Assembly (NCBI GenBank): GCA_002342205.1
Contig: DDPN01000143.1
Location: 5,388 to 21,224, forward strand
Direction of reading: 5' to 3'
From: Chitinophagaceae bacterium UBA2467
GTDB taxonomy: Bacteria > Bacteroidota > Bacteroidia > Chitinophagales > Chitinophagaceae
DNA: 15,837 bases
Both the position numbers and the translations under genes were made by a program. Below are positions 15,260-15,837 of the stretch, one piece after another (positions within the stretch are counted from its first letter, which is position 1; each line of letters begins with the position of its first letter). The notes below the pieces were generated by a model that had not been told where the DNA came from, made no database searches, and worked only from the letters and a program-made list of their open reading frames with translations.

Positions 15260-15268
15260 CAAGAGACT

Positions 15269-15837
15269 ATGCGCAAAAAACCACTGACACAAATCAGTTT
15301 TGCCTTTGAAGATCTGGGTGCTGCACCGGATGAAAAAAATGAGCAACTCCTAGACCAGGCCCCTGCTGAAGTACAATCAGTGGAAACTGTTGTGCCTCCT
15401 TCTACCCCTTCACCTTCAATAGGAGTTCGCTCCATTCGCAAAAAAGAAGAGAAAGCTCCCGTTGGAAAAAGAGGTCGAAAATCCATGCGCGAAATGGCGA
15501 ACCGTGCTAATCAGATTCAGGTTCCACCAGATGAAGAGCTTTTTAAAAAACAATACTACACGATTGGAGAGGTAGCAAAAATGTTTCAAGAAAACCAATC
15601 TCTAATTCGCTACTGGGAATCAGAATTTGATATTCTGCAACCAAAAAAGAACAAGAAAGGAGATCGCTATTTCAGACCCGTTGATGTAAAAAATTTAGTG
15701 TTGATTTACGACTTATTGCGCAGAAGAAAATTTACCATAGAAGGAGCCAGAGATTTTTTAAAGAAAAATAAAAAAGCAGAAGATAAATTCACATTGATTC
15801 AATCGCTACAACAACTCCGTTCGTTTTTAATAGAAAT
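15269..15837 (+). CDS. MerR-type HTH transcriptional regulator with long N-terminal extension (3' end cut by window)
   Basis: An open frame from ATG at 15269 runs off the window end: 189 full codons are visible and no stop is reached. Residues 96-165 form a MerR-type winged HTH, with YYTIGEVAKMFQENQSLIRY at 96-115, then WESEF and the wing GDRYFRPVDV, then IYDLLRRRKFTIEGARDFLK. In front lie about 95 residues of low complexity. These are acidic and Pro-rich (VVPPSTPSPS) at first, then basic, with KRGRKSMREMA at 68-78 resembling an AT-hook-like patch. Classical metal- or drug-sensing MerR proteins start directly with the HTH, so this belongs to a different subgroup; the ligand is unknown. It follows the M23 peptidase gene by 69 bp on the same strand. 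The family call is firm; the regulon is not readable. Confidence 0.9.
   Translation, partial: MRKKPLTQISFAFEDLGAAPDEKNEQLLDQAPAEVQSVETVVPPSTPSPSIGVRSIRKKEEKAPVGKRGRKSMREMANRANQIQVPPDEELFKKQYYTIGEVAKMFQENQSLIRYWESEFDILQPKKNKKGDRYFRPVDVKNLVLIYDLLRRRKFTIEGARDFLKKNKKAEDKFTLIQSLQQLRSFLIE

Noticed and set aside
1..15837. CRISPR array, transposon, integron, phage or toxin-antitoxin element
   Set aside because: No regularly spaced repeats, transposase, integrase or small paired genes were seen; gene content and base composition appear even across the window.

Overview
The window looks like a chromosomal piece of a Bacteroidota bacterium, most likely family Chitinophagaceae or a close relative. The grounds are AT-leaning DNA (about 40% GC by eye), promoter elements of the Bacteroidota type (-7 box TAnnTTTG), few Shine-Dalgarno sites, a lamin-tail/FlgD-type exported protein, a DUF4369-TlpA-type lipoprotein, and the neighbourhood alaS / M23 peptidase / MerR-like regulator. 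No mobile element, rRNA, tRNA, CRISPR array or phage gene was seen. Genus-level placement is inference.

Layout. (1) 1-788, minus: 5' part of asd (aspartate-semialdehyde dehydrogenase), cut by the window edge. (2) 904-3264, plus: an exported protein with two lamin-tail domains and a FlgD-like C-terminus, then a small predicted outer-membrane protein. (3) 3266-4189, minus: a PfkB-family sugar/nucleoside kinase, convergent with the previous gene (1-bp gap) and divergent from the next. (4) 4263-10431, plus: the main feature, a phenylacetate (paa) catabolic cluster in the order tetR(paaR-like)-paaE / paaA-B-C-D-G-I-Y. (5) 10434-14153, minus: alaS followed by a thioredoxin-fold lipoprotein. (6) 14228-15837, plus: a membrane-anchored M23 peptidase and a MerR-type regulator cut by the window edge.

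How the paa genes work together. PaaABCE is the diiron epoxidase that converts phenylacetyl-CoA to ring-1,2-epoxyphenylacetyl-CoA. PaaE supplies electrons and PaaD is the Fe-S/maturation partner. PaaG isomerises the epoxide to the oxepin. PaaI and PaaY are thioesterases that rescue CoA from dead-end or toxic intermediates. The CoA ligase (PaaK), the ring-opening enzyme (PaaZ) and the beta-oxidation enzymes (PaaF, PaaH, PaaJ) are not in the window, so they must lie elsewhere if the pathway is complete.

The best non-coding signal is at 5959-5972, just upstream of the paaA -7 box. It is a pseudopalindrome matching every fixed base of the operator consensus I recall for the TetR-family phenylacetyl-CoA sensor PaaR of Thermus thermophilus (CNAACGNNCGTTNG). 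With a TetR gene heading the cluster, this points to a PaaR-type, phenylacetyl-CoA-relieved repression circuit in this Bacteroidota lineage. I found no evidence for a wholly undescribed system; the other genes belong to familiar families.
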